From: Pholiota molesta
Lineage: Eukaryota > Basidiomycota > Agaricomycetes > Agaricales > Strophariaceae
Length of the DNA stretch: 64,000 bases
Direction of reading: 5' to 3'
Assembly: GCA_014925825.1 (NCBI GenBank)
Contig: JACGCK010000190.1
Span: 1-64,000 of the forward strand
The notes beneath the pieces were generated by a model. The model did not search any database. It saw only the letters and a program-made list of their open reading frames with translations, and was not told the origin of the DNA. Below, one piece after another: positions 32,785 to 44,453 of this stretch (the first letter of the stretch is position 1; the number at the start of each line of letters is the position of its first letter). The translations under genes and the position numbers were made by a program.

Positions 32785-33605
32785 CGCAGCTGCGCACCGG
32801 TGCTCTCGTTCGCGAGGCAGGCCGTTGTCATCCGAGCCACGCTGTGAGTCGCCCATCCGTATCCCAGCGCCGTCGTGCCATTGCTGACTATGCTCCGCTG
32901 TCCTTGTATCTTCCGCACGTCGGCTAGTTGCTGTGCTGACTCTGCTCCGGTGTCCGTGTGTCGTGCAAGATCGTGCAGCCGGTCGTCGCGGCGCCGCCAT
33001 GGTGGCTACCTCACTGCTATGAGCGTCACGCTTAGAGGAGGGACATGAGATAAGATCCACATACCTGGGGGCAGCACGCTGTGGTGCCCATTGACCACGA
33101 TTTCGACTTGTCCGTATGATTGATCCTCGTCTTGCTGACCGATGTCTCCGTCGCTCCACAACAGCGTGCGTTGCAGTGGCTGCGTGGCCGTTCTTAGCGG
33201 CGCGGGGCGACGGCGGCGGCGGTGTCGTCTTCAAGACTCGGTGCTTGCGGTGGGTGAACGATTGCTATACGACGACGCGCTGCGCACGGGTGCTCTCGGG
33301 CCCAGCACCCACGAGACGAGTCAGAGCCCTTGGCGTCCACGCCTCCCGGTCTCTGTTACAGTAGGCACCTCGCTGCGCTGCCGTGTTGCCTGGTGTACTG
33401 CTGTGCGCATGACACCGAGAGGAGGGGCGACGACATTGGATCCACACACCTCGGGGCTGTGCGTGCTGCTTGACTTGCGTGCCCATGAACCCACGATCTC
33501 GGCATCTCCATGCGATCTGGATGTCGGACGCGCGCGCGATGTGCGCCGATGGTGTCCGTATCTCCTGTTCGCGTCCTCCGTTCGTCGCAGTGCCGTGTTG
33601 GAAGT
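32785..33605. repeat. Two diverged tandem copies of a ~400-bp unit
   Basis: CTGCGCACCGGTGCTCTCG (about 32791) recurs as CTGCGCACGGGTGCTCTCG (about 33280). GAGGAGGGACATGAGATAAGATCCACATACCT (about 33035) recurs as a GAGGAGGGGCGACGACATTGGATCCACACACCT-type block (about 33418). No gene recognised. Confidence 0.6.
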
Positions 33606-34137
33606 AAGTCAACGTTGATGATGTCGTCTGCAGCGCAAGGGGTATGCTGTCTGTCAACGGAACTGGTGACCGCGGACGCGTCGGCGGTGTGTTTGCCTCG
33701 CTGGATGTGCGCTGCGCTGTCCTGGACGACTGAGCGTTGAGTGGCGTGTTGATGTCGGCGCCGTGGTGGTGCTGTAATGAGCATGATGGTGAGTCGTCGA
33801 ACACGTAAGTCACAAAGTGAACGTACCCGTCGGGGCCTTTGTCCCATAGATAGTCGTCGCGGCTTTGCTTCTTTGCGCATCGTACCTGGGGTGGTGGTGT
33901 GTAGGCTGAAGCGGACGGCGAGGCGGGATGGATGGCGAAGAGAACGGCGGAGGTGGTGCGGGACGGAGATAGCGTGTTTCTCGGGAGGCCGGAGCGGAGG
34001 GTGACGCGGGATAGCAGGATCCGAGGGAAACGCGGGCTGACAGAGGCTGCACCTAACGCGAGGTAGTGACTTGGATCAGCCGCTGTGCGGGGAGAGGCTT
34101 TGAGTACAGTGAGACTCAAAGCGAAGAGTCAACGGCA

Positions 34138-36355
34138 CAGGAATCCGCGCTTGACAGCCAGACAAGTGCCAACGTTCGGAATAACAAATATTCGGCTTCC
34201 GACATCATCTCGCTCAGCGGTCACTCGTCGAGCGCTCAGATCCTTGTCGTTGGCAACCACCTCCTAACTCACAAAATGGACGACGAAACCGCGGAAATTG
34301 AGCTTGTAATGACTTCTTCCTTCATAAATAACTTATTCTGACTCAAGACACTCAAAGCTCCAGCAAAACCTGAACAAAACTCGCCAAATATCGAAACGAA
34401 TGACCAGTACGCTCATCAACGAACGCTGCAAGGCATTGCACTCACCTAACCAGCCATTCTCGACAGTTTCGATACGCGCCTGGCGAAGCTTGAGAAGTCA
34501 ATATTACCGCTCTACACAGCGACCCAGCTTTTGAACAGAAGAAGAGGCAGTAAGTTGTGCACGACTACCATGAAGACGCATCGCTGATGCCGTATAGACA
34601 TTGACAAGACGTTGGCGAGAATCGAGGACCTTTCGAGCAATCAACAAGACATTGCGGCTGATGAATCTCTGATTTTACGAGGGTATGTATGAATCGCCTA
34701 TCACCCTTGTGTGCGTCCACTACTGTTTATTGAAGTCCTCACCCGGTCAGATTGGCGTATATAAGACGCGTTAGAGCGTCTCAATACCAGCATCGCATTC
34801 AACGCTTCCGATCTCGACCTCGTCGCTACTGTGAGTATGCCCTTATGCCTTCACACAATTCGATGCTAATCTCCAATCAAGGCGCGTCTTGTGGAAACAG
34901 GTGCCAAGAAGTTGACGCAACTATATACCAAAGTCGTCGCAGAAGGCTCTTCAGGGACCACACCCGCGCCCGGCTCCGGATTCATGATCAGCTCCTTCCC
35001 TCATCCCTTCTCCAACACTATCCCCCGTTGTTCAGTTTTTGCGCACATTACCCGTCCCTTCGACCCATCCGTCACACCCCGCCGCCGCCTCCATTTTTTC
35101 GACACTCAAAGAGGCGCAGAAAGGATACGCGGACATGCGCGGAAACTGGAGCGTAAAGTGTCTGGAAGGGCAGGGCAAACGGCTCGTTGCAAGGGCCGAT
35201 ACCGTTGACTCGTTAGAGACGGGGCGCGAATTCCGAGAATGGGTGGAATTAATGCTGGGCACCGCCGAGGAAGAGTACAAGCTTCTGCTGGAGCTCAGCC
35301 CGCTCTCAAGCACACAGATGGTCGCGTCGGCTTTCGGACCTTGATGGCGCCTATCCTGAACCTTTTCAATTCAGTCCTCAACCAGCTCCTCACGCTGATC
35401 AAAAAGTCGTTGCACAAGTACAACTTCTTGGCGTTGTCCGCGTATGAAGGTCTTCTTTCCTTGCAACGGCACTGGGATGATCTGCTCTCGCGGAGAGGTT
35501 AGAGCATATGTCGGAGAAGAACGAACCGAAGGATGGTTTGCAGAGTTTGCGAGGATTGTGCTTGCGCAGTTTCCCCGAGTTTTTGGCAGATATCAAGATG
35601 GGCGCAATGACACGCGGCCTAGACACGAATGTCAAATTGATGGACTTTACCACATCGGTGAGGAGCATCTCTGACGTGCTTTCTAAAATTGACTATTTCG
35701 CAGACGATTGCCTATATTGAAAAGCTCCCGCAAGTCCAGAGTGCAGTGGAATCAGCACTGTATGCCCTCGGCGACGGAAACTGGAAGATGGGCGAAGGTG
35801 TACAAGTGGGCAAGGGCAACAAGGATGGCGCCGATGATGACAGCACCATCACCGAGCACTTTATTCGTACGTTTTCTCCCTATCCATCTCGTCTTTCTTC
35901 TAACATGATCCAGACGACATTGTCACGACTGCCATCAACAGTCTGACCACCCTCTCTCGCACCCAACGGCGGCCTCCTTCAACTCGGTCTTCCTCCTAAC
36001 AACATCTCCTACCTCCGGCAGCACCTCCTCGTGCAGCCCGAAAGCGACGCCATCCTCGCCTCCTGTCCCCCAACATCCGAGCGCTGAACTCGGCGTACCG
36101 CACGGCCAAGCGGGTACTTCGACCTCAACTTCTCGCCGCTGATGCAGCGATCACGGACGACCCGAAGGACAAGGCGAACAAGGCCGCGGCGAAGGAGAAG
36201 TTCACCAAGTTCTTCGAACTCTCGACGAGGTCGTCGAGCGGCACCGATTCGCGCAGGTCCTCGACGAGGATCCCAAGGGGCGCGCGGAGATCGGGGAGGA
36301 GATCGTGATGCTGGTCATACCGTCGTTCCAGCGGTTCACGCAGAAGCAGAAGGAC
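34138..36355 (+). repeat. Segmental duplication, copy 2 (EXO70 region)
   Basis: Matches about 25073-27312. The sequence upstream of 34138 and downstream of the shared exon differs from copy 1. Confidence 0.88.
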
Positions 36356-36585
36356 AAGGAGTTCAGTAAGAGTACGTCGTTTTTGCTTTGCCTTCGTCGC
36401 ATCGAGTGATGAAGTTGCTGATTGACGCATCGGTGCTTTCTGTACTCGGTTAGATCCGCAAAAGTGTACGTTCCTCGGTACTTTCTCTTCATTTCCCCCG
36501 GAAGCTAATGACTGGTCTATTTCTAGATATTAAACGGAACCCGGACGATGTGGAGAATGAGCTGAGGAGCTTATTCAAGCGGTAA
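34276..36585 (+). CDS. EXO70: Exocyst subunit EXO70, copy 2, complete 3' end but many indels
   Basis: Second EXO70 copy, colinear with 25208-27312 from the same start (MDDETAEIEL). It keeps the proper end of the gene: KQKDKEFSK, a short NPQK exon and YIKRNPDDVENELRSLFKR, stop 36583-36585. Relative to copy 1 the coding sequence has many single-base losses. Examples are TTCCCTCATCCC near 35000, GGACC for GGGACC near 35337, GGTTAGAGC for GGTTCAGAGC near 35499, and a dense series between about 35960 and 36225 (CCTAACAAC, CCAAGCGGG, GCAGCGATC, GAACTCTCGACG). As written it cannot be translated in one frame. It is either the true gene with sequence errors or a decaying duplicate; only this copy carries the native terminal exon. 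Confidence 0.85.
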
Positions 36586-38378
36586 ACTACGGGCCGTCGT
36601 GTGGACTTGTATGGCGATTTTTTGCTTTCGTTTCTTGCATACTCCCCGTCATGTTGTATTATAGTAAGTACTGGATTATAAATTTGAAGGACTTGGCAGC
36701 TTCCGCGATGGCATGTTTTGGTGTGCGTCTATGTGTTGCGAACTTTCATCTCCTTGTCGTGTAACTGGAAGCAGTCACACTTCACTTTCTCCAGGCTCGG
36801 AATACTCTGCATGTTTTCTACGGTGCGCATGCACATATCATAGGTGTGACATATTCATTTCTACCGAACCTGAGGCCTGAGATCTGAGAGCTCATTCAAG
36901 TTGTATACTAGCTCGGCTGTTGTTGAAAATCAATCTTCAAGTCCTCATGTCTGCCGGCTGGAGTTGGTAAGATTTGCTTGGGCGTGCGAGTAAAGTCTTG
37001 AACTCAAAGAATCATGCGGTAGGCTCAGGCTGAGCCTACCTGTCAATCGTAAGAATCGTGAAAATTCAAATGACGAATTTGAAAAGAGTGTCACACGACG
37101 CAGATTCTGAATAGCATTGCAGGTATGATTCAAGAAACGACTTTGCCTTATTTTTCCTACCACATGGATATCAACCACGGAAAAAAACAGGACCTACTTA
37201 GCATTCGACCGTTGCATGCGCTGAACGATGTACTTCTTTTTGACTCGGCGCAAGGCTGGCAAACATCCTCCATCTATTGCACATGGGCTTATCTCAGTAT
37301 ACCCTCGCATTCTTCATCGCATAGCTATCATCCTGTGTGCGCGTCATGCGAGTCGAAGACAGGAGAAGAAGCGTCGTCAAAATGATCATCTACAGTTTCA
37401 TTTTTCCATCACTATATGGCTTGGTTCCTTGGCGCTTGTGAGTCGCATGCGCGTTGTAACTTGTCCTCCGGTGCGTCGCCAGCTTTCATCAATTCTTCGC
37501 ATGTCTTGCGACAGGGCGGACGATATTAGGCAGTGACGCCTTACACTAATCTGGTTTCTGAGTCAACCTCGGTTCTATTTCTAACTCTGTTCTCGGACAA
37601 TACATCTACGATGCTACTGTGATATCCGTACACATCCTTTTGACATTGTTCGTCGAATCCTTCGGTAGTATCAAGGTCCTCCATATAATTCTCTACCCCT
37701 AATCGTTATCTGTTATAGAACCACGAATCCTTGTGGTATTCGAGCATTAAAGGGCCCTATGAAGCCCATAATGAGAATCCTAGCCGCATCTGCCAGTCGC
37801 GCAACTATGTATATGTGACGGATCTGTGACGATTGGCAAACTTAAGAGCCAAGATCGTCGCCGATGTTACGAAGCCTCACACGGGGAGATAAGATAAGTA
37901 CTATAGAATTAGAAGAGGTTAAGGGAAAGCCAAGTAAAAATAGGGCTATGACTATTCGTAGGGTGATATATCAGAGTCGTACATCAGAGAGTAGGCAAAG
38001 AGAGGAACGCTAATAGAGAATGTGAAGAATGTAACTAATAAGCACTTAGAGAAGATCATCAATAAGCAGAATGATTAAGAAAGGATACCAGGAATGCAGG
38101 ATAAGTGATATGGAGTGCAACAAAGGGTTAATCAGCCAGGTAGCATGGTAGAGAGAATGATAAGGGAATCAAAGAAAGCATAGATGAGCCAGGAGAACGG
38201 AAAATGGACATGAAAAAGCTGGGTGATGAGATGCGATCCTTAAAGTGCAACGATCATCGACGTTCCGATATTGGTACGATTTATTTGAGCTAAGATCCTG
38301 CACCATGACATATATTCCGTTCGTTGCCGCACATTACTGGGCACAACTGCGTGTACAAATCCAAGATGAACCGAAGGT

Positions 38379-38816
38379 GTGTCATTTTTTTTGCATCTGT
38401 TCATGATGCCACTCGTTTTGAGCGTGCAACACTACACGCGAGTCAGATTGTTTCGTCATAGCTTAAATCGGGATCCCAAAAGTAGTGATTTAAACATTAC
38501 GTCCTTACTGCAGGAGATGTATGGATTCAACCCGACGTTAATCAGCGTTAACTGGTATGATGGTGTCCAAGTGCCATTCGCTCTCAGGCTGGAAGCATTC
38601 GCCAAGACTCGCCACTCGTGGACTGGGAACGCATGCAGCGTACCACATAGCTTGACTGTGCCATCTGGGTGCTATGTAGATATTTCTGCGAAATGTATGA
38701 CATGGCGACTATCGATATACCTGTATCATTTGTTTTTGAGGAATCTATTTCCCAAGAGGCTTCTGTGCCACGCTTGCGAATTTAGCGCCAAGATCGCCAA
38801 GTCATTCTATAATTAA
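38379..38816 (+). CDS. Unsupported 145-codon open reading frame
   Basis: Longest frame in a gene-poor AT-rich stretch, beginning with a hydrophobic segment (FFLHLFMMPLVLSV) and Cys-containing toward the end (LLCHACEFSAK). No family is recognised, no introns are needed, and no neighbour suggests a role. Listed because it is longer than expected by chance in this base composition, but it may be spurious. Confidence 0.15.
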   Translation: MSFFLHLFMMPLVLSVQHYTRVRLFRHSLNRDPKSSDLNITSLLQEMYGFNPTLISVNWYDGVQVPFALRLEAFAKTRHSWTGNACSVPHSLTVPSGCYVDISAKCMTWRLSIYLYHLFLRNLFPKRLLCHACEFSAKIAKSFYN

Positions 38817-39337
38817 ATTCTAGCGCTTCACTATCTGTTGCTTCGTTTTTATTCGAATTCTACTCTAAACGACTCAGGAAATACATCGGGATCTCGAGAA
38901 TATTCCGATTCATTTTTGAAGGTCTTTTATTTATTTATTTAAGTCTTCGATATTTCTTTAGTTATTTGTTGAAACAACAGCTCTGTCCTCTCTTTTATAC
39001 ATCACAGCTGATTTACAAATCGATGTTACAATGGCATCATCAGATCATAACACAAGGCCAAATGCTATGAAGATGTTGATATGTGACTTCCGCGACTCTG
39101 TTTCTGCAAAAACGGCCTTCCATATGCCACAACGTCTTATGATAAGAGCGCACCAACGAGCAGTCTGATTAGCTATACCGGAAGGCTATCAGCTTCCCGG
39201 TGCACACACACCCCACATGGACGGACCATACTGTCTGATCGTCTTCGTGGAGATTTGGGCTGCTTCTTTCTATCAATGTGGCACATTCAACTTAACCTCA
39301 ATAGCAAATGGCCATGCTTACCACCTCACAGATATCG

Positions 39338-39344
39338 TATAAAG
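39338..39344 (+). promoter_or_regulatory. TATA box of fungalysin 2
   Basis: TATAAAG 77 bp upstream of the ATG at 39421, a usual spacing for a highly expressed fungal gene. Confidence 0.6.
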
Positions 39345-39420
39345 GGGGTGCATTTCTCCGAGTCAATACTCAGGCAGTGTACCTTCAGCCCCTCGAGCAG
39401 CTTTCTTGAATCGACTCGCC

Positions 39421-41761
39421 ATGGTTTCCTTCAACAAGTTCTTCACCTCTGTGTTCTTGGCGATCGTATATGCATCGAGCACTGGAGCGGTCCCCTTCGA
39501 GTCGAGCGTCAAGCACACCACCCATAGAACACGCAGTCTGGCCAACGATCTCAAGATCGAAGTCTTCAATCCCCCAAGCACCTTTGAGGTCAGTGATTGA
39601 ATTTCCTCGGAATAAGACCATGTTACGAATGACAATATTATTTCGCAGACTTTCGAGACTGGAATCGTACACCCCCTGTTCAAGCGCTCCGCGTTTACCC
39701 TTCCAGGTTCCGCGAAGGCCTTCGTCGAGTCGCATCTTTCAGTTGCCCCCAGCGCTGTCACTTTCCACTCTGGATTTTCTGCAGAGCTCACCCACCATGC
39801 TTTCCTGAAACAGGCCCATGTATGTGAACATCTCTGAAATTATCTGCTGAGAATCGGGAAATTAATCTATCCAATTCAAGGATGGCATTCCGTTCGCTAA
39901 CGCCGTCGCGAATGTTGCATTCAACAAAGATGAGAAGGTTGTTGCCTTCGGCTCTTCATTCATCACTCCTAGTGAGTTGGTATAACACATGTACAGGACA
40001 GGATCGGATGCTAATGTTCATGTGTTTTACTCCAGAATCCATCGCCTCCAGCAAGCCAACCATCACCGTTCAGCAAGCCATCACTACCGCCGAGAATGCA
40101 ATCGGCGGCAAGTACAACAACTTCGCCCCCACCATCGAATTCTTCGCCAAGCCCGACAACAGCGTCGTTCTGACTCACGTTGTTCAAATTCGTGACGAGG
40201 ACGCTGGAATTTGGGTCGAAGCATTCGTCGATGCACACGAGAACAAAGTCGTATCGATTGTCGATTTTGTGACCAAGGCTTCGGTAAGTTCTAACTTGGC
40301 TGTGGGGTGAATAACGGCTTATATTTTCATATAGTACCTTGTCCTCCCCATCCAGAAGGAGACCTTAACCGACGGTTTCCAAACTCTGGTTGACCCAGCG
40401 GACGCCATTTCTTCGCCTTTCGGCTGGCACTCGACAGGGGGCGCAAACTCTACGTGAGTATTTTGCTTTGGCGCCTATTTATTTTTCTGATCCCCTTGTT
40501 AGTACCACCGCAGGAAACAACGCCATCGCGTTCAAAGGCACACAAAGCAGCGTCACTACGCAGTCCTCCGCACCCTTGAACTTCATCTTCACGCAGAACG
40601 CCGGTGCTGCGCCGACGACGCAGGTCAATCTCGACGCTGCGCGCACCAACGCGTTCTACGTCGTCAACAGCATCCACGATATCACATACCGATACGGCTT
40701 CACCGAGGCGGCGTTCAACTTCCAGACGAACAACAACGGCAAGGGCGGCGCGGGCAATGACCGCGTTACGATCTCTGTGCAGAGCAGCGCCGGGACAGAC
40801 AACGCTGACTTCTCCACTCCTGCGGATGGTAGTTCCGGCGCGATGAGGATGTTCCTTTGGGACTTACTTCGGTATTTTCTATTGAATATTGGCGAATTGA
40901 CATTGACGCTGATTTTCAGCCCGAGCGCGATGGTGCCCTCGAGAACGACATCGTCTCACACGAGATGACGCACGGTATCACGAACCGCATGACTGGCGGT
41001 GGTACTGGGCGATGCTTGCAGACCACCGAAGCCGGTGGTATGGGTGAGGGATGGTCTGATACCATGGCCAAGTGAGTATTTTATATTTCGTAATGTTAAA
41101 ATCTGACATTGCTATGCGCATGTATAGCTGGCTCGAGAAGACTTCTCTGCAGTGCCAGACTATGTTCTCGGTCAATATGTGACTAATGACGCTGCGGGTA
41201 TCCGCTCGCACCCTTATTCGACATCCGCGTAGGTCTTATTTTATTTAAAAAACTGGACGTAGAATACTTATATTCTGCAGCACTGTCAACCCCCTCCGCT
41301 ACTCGAGCCTGAAGACTCTTACCGAGGTGCATGGTAAGCCCCTCTTTGCTCTTCGTAAATTTAGAGCTCTGCAACTAATATACGGCGCTTAGACATCGGT
41401 GAAGTATGGGCAAACGTCCTCCACAATGTCTACGCTGCCCTTGTTGGCGCGCATGGATGGTCTGCAACCGCGCGCACAGACCCAACAGGGTCGGAGGGCA
41501 ATACCGTCTTCTTACACCTGTTCCTCGACTCACTGCCGCTGCAACCTTGCAACCCTACTTGTATGTATTGATTTACTTTGCGCTAAATTCGGTACTGACT
41601 TTTCGTTAGTCTTGACCGCTCGCGATGCATGGATTCAAGCTGACGTGAACCGGTACGCGGGCGCGAATAAATGCATTCTCTGGAATGCGTTTGCGAGTCG
41701 TGGACTGGGTGTGAACGCAGCGAGCCACAATGACGACACGACAGTACCTTCTGGATGCTAG
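39421..41761 (+). CDS. Fungalysin (M36) secreted metalloprotease, copy 2
   Basis: Secreted zinc endopeptidase. ATG 39421 opens a signal peptide ([18 protein letters not shown]). The FTP propeptide region contains [64 protein letters not shown] and [20 protein letters not shown]. The catalytic domain has [22 protein letters not shown], the zinc motif [10 protein letters not shown] (about 40963), the third ligand in [27 protein letters not shown], and the C-terminal [19 protein letters not shown] and DARDAW-like segment ending TVPSGC. Stop 41759-41761. About eight short introns. The frame needs one-base corrections near 40868 and 41145; otherwise it is complete. It is clearly a paralogue of 13177-15660 but well diverged, so the duplication is old. 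Confidence 0.92.
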
Positions 41762-42557
41762 ATAGGAGTAGAAGATGGCACGCGTATTGACATGATAATG
41801 AATTGATTGACATGATAATGAATGATCCATATTCTATTTTTGGGAAATGGTACAAAGCTTGATTGACATAAGCGCCCATGAATGTTTTGTGATACTTCTT
41901 CAAGGAGGTCCTGCCAGGTGATTGGGTTCATTGGAGCCTAAACGCAGATGTTCGTTATTCATCGCGGAACACGTATAATTACAGCTGCAGCAGTACCAGA
42001 CGGCCCTTGACTAGATAACAGAGCGCTTCTTGGTGCTTATGCCACTCGGTTCGAGATTCACATCTTCCAATCTGGGCTTGGGAAATGTGTTTCCCTGGAT
42101 ATTGGATACCTTCGAGTGCGACCTGTTCTCCCTTAGGTAATTCATCTACCTTCGAGCCATTACCGGCTTAGTTGCTCCGACTATTGATAGCAATCTTGAG
42201 GATCCTAAGTACTCGGAGGAAATATCCTTGAAATATCCTGAACCAAAGACGTTCTCAATTCCTCCGCATCGATCGCGGGATGGGATGTCCTCAAAACATG
42301 GTGTGCGTGCAGCGTGAGGAGTCAGCAAAGCACACAGGTGCCGCGCACACGCGTACGCGCCAGGCCGTGCCGCACTACTACTAATGAGGTCATCGCCCGG
42401 CAGGTCTTTCTAAGACTTTCATTGACACCGGCCCCCGGGGCGGTGGCATTTAGTTCACCCAGTCTGCGAAGTAGCTTTATCAGCAATCTCTCGCAAGATA
42501 TAAATTCAAGAGACATCTAGAAGACAATAACAACCGCCACGTTCAAACTACCACGCC
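41762..42557. other. Intergenic region fungalysin 2-aldo/keto reductase
   Basis: About 800 bp without a recognisable gene. The 3' part is presumably the reductase promoter. A direct repeat TTGACATGATAATGAAT(G) occurs twice at about 41787-41825. Confidence 0.5.
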
Positions 42558-44000
42558 ATGTCTACTACGCTGCCCACCAGAAAGATCGGAACTGATGATG
42601 TTTCGGCGATTGGCTTCGGGTTGATGGGGCTCTCTGCTTTCTACGGACCGATTGAAAACGATGAGGATAGGTTCAAGGTGAGATTTCCACAGGATTGATG
42701 TCGTGGTGAACATACCGAACGATTTATTGACGATTTACGCCGAACGTTAGGTGCTCGATGCGGCCGTTGCGAAAGGGTGCACCAACTGGGACACATCCGA
42801 TATATATGGCGATAGCGAAGATCTCGTCGGGAAGTGGTGCGTCTAATTGATCCTCGACGATTCAGAGGGCCTCACATACTTACCCTTGGTACTATCGTCT
42901 TACTCTGTAGGTTCAAACGCACAGGCAAGAGAGATCAGATATTCTTGGCGACTAAATTTGGAGGCACCGCGACGGGCCCCATAGGTACGCCGGAATACGT
43001 TAGATCGGCCTCCGAGAAATCCTTGAAGAGATTGGGGATCGACACCATCGATTTGTACTATATACATGTAAGCTCCGTTGCTCGATTGGATCAGGGTCAA
43101 TGTTTATTGAACATAATCTTATCTGTATAGCGTGTCGACCGATCTGTTCCCATTGAGGTCGGTCAACCTCGTGAACATTTTTGGAAATACTTGACCGTCC
43201 TTACGACAGAAAACTATGGGCGCCTAGTAGAACTCGTGAAGTATGTCATGGTTGAATAATCCAGTCGTAACTTGATACTAACGCGCACTGTCTCTCTTCA
43301 TGATAGGGAAGGAAAGGTCCGCTATATTGGCATTTCCGAGTGCAGCGAAGCCACACTTCGCCGCGCGCACGCTGTACATCCCATTGCCGCCCTGCAAATT
43401 GAATACTCGCCCTTCTTCCTGGACATAGAGGATGACAAGGTTGGACTGTTGAAAGCTTGTCGTGAACTTGGAGTAGCGGTCATTGCCTACTCCCCCTTGG
43501 CCGCGGCATGCTGACCGGCGCTTATGTGAGTAAATAGCACAAGTATTATATCAAACCAATCTCATCGACTTCACATTATCGCAGAAATCATTTGATGACA
43601 TCCCCGACGATGACTGGAGGAAGACCATACCAAGTGAGAATCCACGAAGCATCTGCCAGTACGATATTGATCGACGTGCGATTACTTAGATTCAGCAGAG
43701 AGAACTTCCCAACATTCTCAAGCTCGTCGACGGATTACAGGAGCTCGGGAAGAAGCACAACGCCACCGCTGGCCAAGTGACGCTTGCGTGGCTCCTGGCG
43801 CAAGGCGACGATATCATCCCGATTCCAGGGACGAAGAAAATCAAGGTACGCCCATCCTTTCAATAATAATGAGCGGGTTCTGATCCATCCGTTTGTTGGA
43901 ATAGTACTTGGAGGAGAATATCGACGCGTTGAAGGTCCAGCTGAGCCCAGAGGAGGTTGCGCAGATTCGGGAGTTGGCGAACACGGTGAATGCGCGCTGA
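42558..44000 (+). CDS. Aldo/keto reductase
   Basis: NADPH-dependent carbonyl reductase of the AKR superfamily (aryl-alcohol dehydrogenase / pyridoxal reductase-like group), cytosolic. ATG 42558: [20 protein letters not shown]. The catalytic tetrad is visible: Asp and Tyr in NWDTSDIYG, Lys in FLATKFG, His in LYYIH at the end of an exon. [44 protein letters not shown] and the cofactor loop PIPGTKKI follow; the C-terminus is [16 protein letters not shown], stop 43998-44000. About eight exons. Two homopolymer losses break the frame: GGCGCCTAG near 43221 (CCC expected, TMGALVELVK) and TTGGCCGC near 43497 (TTGGGCCGC expected). Length about 335 residues, normal for the family. Confidence 0.92.
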
Positions 44001-44453
44001 AAGGAGACAGGTATCCTGCTCCTCACATGGCAGGGTTGTTGGCGGATACGCCCCCACTTTGAGTCTCACACGGAGTCTACAAGCGGGCGATGTATATGTA
44101 AATTGTACTTAGTAACAGACGGAATTCTTTCGATCTTTGTTCCGTCAGGAATCTTAGTTCATCCATTTTTGTACGAGAGAATGCAGTCCAATTGTATAGA
44201 CACCATATATTGAGTCCTGAAATTGTACTTGGTACCACACAGCAATCTATATCACAAGGTATACTACTGCATGAATCGTGAGAGACTGTCATCACTAAAA
44301 GGTATGAACATCAAAGGAACGAGAAACAGAAATGAAGATTAGCGCTGAAATTACACGTCGCGAAACCAAGGTATACGCATAAACAAAAAAATCCAATCCA
44401 ATCCAGCCGGCCACAAATCCACAAACAGAAACCATGGTATGTCATTGTACACC
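44001..44453. other. Convergent intergenic region
   Basis: Tail-to-tail spacer between the aldo/keto reductase and the minus-strand gene at 44454-46016. AT-rich, no feature seen. Confidence 0.5.

Larger units (their letters stand above)
36586..39420. other. Intergenic region EXO70 copy 2-fungalysin 2
   Basis: No recognisable gene. A purine-dominated tract lies at about 37860-38230. An open frame of 145 codons (38379-38816, plus) has no recognisable motif and no clear promoter. The last 100 bp forms the fungalysin 2 promoter. Confidence 0.55.

Noticed and set aside
33265..34119. 284-codon minus-strand open frame upstream of EXO70 copy 2
   Set aside because: Composition is Ser/Arg/Thr/Pro biased with no motif. 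It lies across the duplicated non-coding units and other frames are also open there; probably chance in GC-rich DNA.
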